A stretch of DNA of 64,000 nt, taken from Argentina anserina (Eukaryota; Streptophyta; Magnoliopsida; Rosales; Rosaceae). The notes under the pieces were generated by a model. It did not search any database. It was given only the letters and a program-made list of their open reading frames with translations, and was not told the origin of the DNA. Positions 61,613-64,000 of the stretch are shown here, in pieces. Location: assembly GCF_933775445.1 (NCBI RefSeq), contig NC_065877.1, positions 36,220,694 through 36,284,693 on the forward strand, in the 5' to 3' direction. How positions within the stretch are numbered: position 1 is the first letter of the stretch; the number at the start of each line of letters is the position of its first letter. A program made the translations under genes and the position numbers.

Positions 61613-63208
61613 TTAGCTCCTATTACAAGCTTGGGTAATGGGAATCGGTGGGTTGGACAAGGCGCCAGTGAGTATACGATTGGCAACCCACTGATTGGCA
61701 GCCTGTGTGTAGTGAACTCCATCCCAACTTATAACAGATGATGCATTTCCACAAGAACCACCAAAAACTTCTTTTCCATTTACAGTGGCTTTGTTTCCAC
61801 ACCACACATGGTCATATTTCACGTGATACCCACAGCAAACCTTCATTGGATCCTTAAACCCTGCAGTAATAATTTTTGTAATACAAGCAACTATTAATGT
61901 CAAGCCAAAGTTCCAATATTTGCTAGTGTTAGTGAGTAGTGAGCGATAATTCGAGTTTTTAGTACCTTCGTTCTTTGCATTGCTGATGAGTCCATACTTA
62001 GCAGCATAGGCATCGACATATGTAATTGCAGCTTGAGGCAGCTCCGCTCTTAGTTTCATGACCTCGTCCTTGAGCTGCCTGTTGAATTCTATGGCCATGT
62101 CGTTTTGGCCCTTGAAACAGCCGTGTTCATCGACATCACCCGGTGCGGGATTACGATTGTTGAACAAATTAATTGGCAAGCAACCAATCGGACCAGTGTT
62201 GTGTATCCAAAATGCCCTCCCCCCTTGTACGTATATACGCTGAATATTTGTTAGTAAATCCACGTACTCATCAGAACATTAACAACGTACGTACATAATT
62301 AGTGGCTAAGAAACTATTCATCATCTCTCCGACAAAACAAAACAAAAACTATTCATCTTCTTCAGCAATTAGCATTGACACAGGTAAGAGCTCATGTGAT
62401 GATACTCACTTGGACTGCTGCGGCCAGCTGGTTTATAATGTCTGGAATCTGTGCACGAAGCTGATCAAAGCTTAGCTTTCGAAAACCAAGAGAGAGATCA
62501 TTCTGCCCAATATCAAACGTATATAGTGCCTTCTCAAAGTCTTGAGGATTTGGAAGTATGCTTCTCTCAAATGGATTCTTGGCTAGACACCACAATTCAC
62601 CAACAGTTAGTATTGCAACACTCTTTTTAAGCGTCGTCTCAGACACTATAGACTAAAGATTTGAACCTTGTCGATATAGATCAGCCGTTCGAGCTTTGAA
62701 CTGCAGGAATTGAGCCATCTGTATATCAAGCGAGAAGGGGCTAATGCCAAACTCGAAAATGGTCTCGTTCGGCCTCCTAATGGTTGATCCTCCGGTGGCG
62801 AAATTTGCACCATTCCCGAAATTTATTCCCAGCGAGTTCAGGTATGCACTCAAGTATGGCAACTTTAGGTGCTCAGCTACGTTACACAGAAAACACACCA
62901 TATTCAATAGAAGCATATCAAGTTGAAGTCTACAAAGCACCAACGACTATACATAGTTTACCCATGAAGTCTATGATAAGGCGACCATCAGAATCCCTTC
63001 CGGCTGGTTTACCAAAGAACCCTTCACCATAGGGTGCCCGAATCGGCTCAAATGCAGCTGAGATTCCGCCGGTGTCGGAGTTTGAGTCACCAAAGTTGTA
63101 GATTGCTGGAAAAGAGCAAGATGGTGGCGCACCTCCACTCACACGAAGAACCCACAGAACCAAGAACAACCCACAAGGTAGTAGCATCAGCTGTTTCCAA
63201 ATCACCAT
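61613..63208 (-). CDS. GDSL esterase/lipase, copy 2
   Basis: Five exons on the minus strand join in frame: 63208-62962, 62876-62667, 62582-62410, 62239-61966 and 61860-61613, giving 383 residues. Exons 2 to 5 have exactly the same lengths (210, 173, 274 and 248) as in copy 1; only the N-terminus differs. A signal-peptide-like segment (LMLLPCGLFLVLWVL) is followed by NFGDSNSDTGG (Ser about 42), GQND and DGVHYT (Asp 348, His 351). No stop or frameshift was found, so both copies look functional. The change GLKG to GFRK-type details was not examined; differences from copy 1 are scattered substitutions. Confidence 0.9.
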
Positions 63209-64000
63209 TCTCACTCGCTTGGCTCTCACAGTCAAAATTAGGGTTTACTTAACTTATAATGCCAGAACAAGAGGACTGTTTTAAGGATGAAGTTTATCAA
63301 CTTTTTTACGTGCATGTGCTTTGAAACCATGACGGTGATTGCAGTGATGAAGAAGCGCACTGGATTAGGGACAGTGTCACCGTTTGATTATGATCAGGTG
63401 GCACTGAATGTAGGACAATCTTGCGAGGTAGTGACTTCAGCATAGTCGGTGATTTCCAAGTGGACCAGAGTCACCAAACTCACAAGAGGACGATGTCGCA
63501 AGCCCTAACAGATTTAGGCTTGTTACATATTGTTAGGGTATGCCTTTGAAGTCGTAATAAAGCCATGTATGTCTTTGAAGTCGTAACAAAGCTAACAATT
63601 TTATAAGACCTAGTGCCGAATTTCTTTTACAAATATATGTTTGACGGCTAATAAGTTTTCTAATATAGGGTGTACAACTACTTTTCTTTCCTTGTATCGG
63701 TATCCTTCAAAAGAGTTTTTCTTACTAAGGCACCAAAATGTCTACATTTAATGTTACAAATGACGAATTGAAGTCCTTCAATATTGGTAATACATCCAAC
63801 AAACCAGACTCACCAGAGGACTACGTCACATTTGATAACACTTGTTTAGATTTGTTGCATTGTAAGGGTAAGTCTTTGAAGACGTAACAAAGCTAGCTAT
63901 AAATGTCATTAGACTATCTAGCTAGATGGTTTACTCAAAACCGTACCGTTTCCAATGACGATTATGTATGTGGTTTAGAGTGCAATTTTTAAGGTACAAA
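63209..64000. other. Promoter of GDSL copy 2 and spacer to the window end
   Basis: The first about 350 bp match the promoter of copy 1. Beyond 63560 there are short repeated pieces (TTTGAAGTCGTAA near 63546 and 63572; TTTGAAGACGTAAC near 63874). No gene is supported. Confidence 0.5.

Larger units (their letters stand above)
60729..63560. repeat. Segmental duplication, unit 2
   Basis: Second copy of 54365-57458. It adds a local duplication of the 3' UTR segment (GTGAGTTT landmarks near 60880 and 60995). The TAGGT at its left edge is the right target duplication of the solo LTR, so the block duplication came first and the LTR second. Confidence 0.85.

Noticed and set aside
1..64000. tRNA, rRNA, miRNA and CRISPR features
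   Set aside because: I scanned for tRNA B-box-like words, well-known plant miRNA sequences and regularly spaced repeats and saw none convincing; a covariance-model search would be needed to exclude them.

Overview
This is a plant nuclear window. Most genes have many GT-AG introns, and there is a nuclear chloroplast-type EF-Tu with a transit peptide, a Helitron, MITE-like elements, a solo LTR and AT-rich intergenic DNA. Protein content fits a eudicot, probably a rosid; a Rosaceae-like source is an impression only. Coordinates of spliced genes were worked out by hand from splice sites and reading-frame continuity.

Layout. 1-8.8 kb: the 3' end of a NAC-type gene with SQ motifs (SOG1-like), an intronless SF3B5-type splicing subunit, a single-CRM-domain splicing factor with an acidic tail (673 aa), and a GT17 glycosyltransferase on the minus strand. 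8.8-14.1 kb: gene-poor, with one Mutator-like MITE bounded by 9-bp target duplications. 14.1-22.6 kb: golgin candidate 6/p115 (18 coding exons, 910 aa) and glucuronokinase (6 exons, 362 aa). 22.7-28.1 kb: a two-exon gene of unknown function on the minus strand, preceded in window order by a decayed tandem array of copies of its own last exon and 3' flank, with a LINE remnant inside. 28.5-29.5 kb: a foldback element with arms of about 0.5 kb. 29.5-42.7 kb: duplicated copies of one promoter block, split by a Helitron of about 11.6 kb that carries an intact spliced Rep/helicase gene (1571 aa), a decayed RPA1-like gene and a clear 3' hairpin-CTAG end. 42.7-50.2 kb: a small membrane/proline-rich orphan gene, a TruB-type pseudouridine synthase and a DUF707 gene (13 exons, minus). 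53.1-64 kb: plastid EF-Tu, then two tandem GDSL esterase genes (minus). The EF-Tu 3' end and GDSL gene were duplicated as one block, and a 3.27-kb solo LTR with a perfect TAGGT duplication later inserted at the junction.

The host genes are mostly unrelated housekeeping functions (RNA processing, vesicle tethering, sugar recycling, plastid translation, glycan and lipid-ester metabolism) and do not form a pathway. What stands out is local genome remodelling: duplicated promoters, pseudo-exon arrays, a Helitron next to an orphan gene promoter, and a duplicated gene block split by a retroelement. No operon, CRISPR, tRNA or rRNA gene was recognised.
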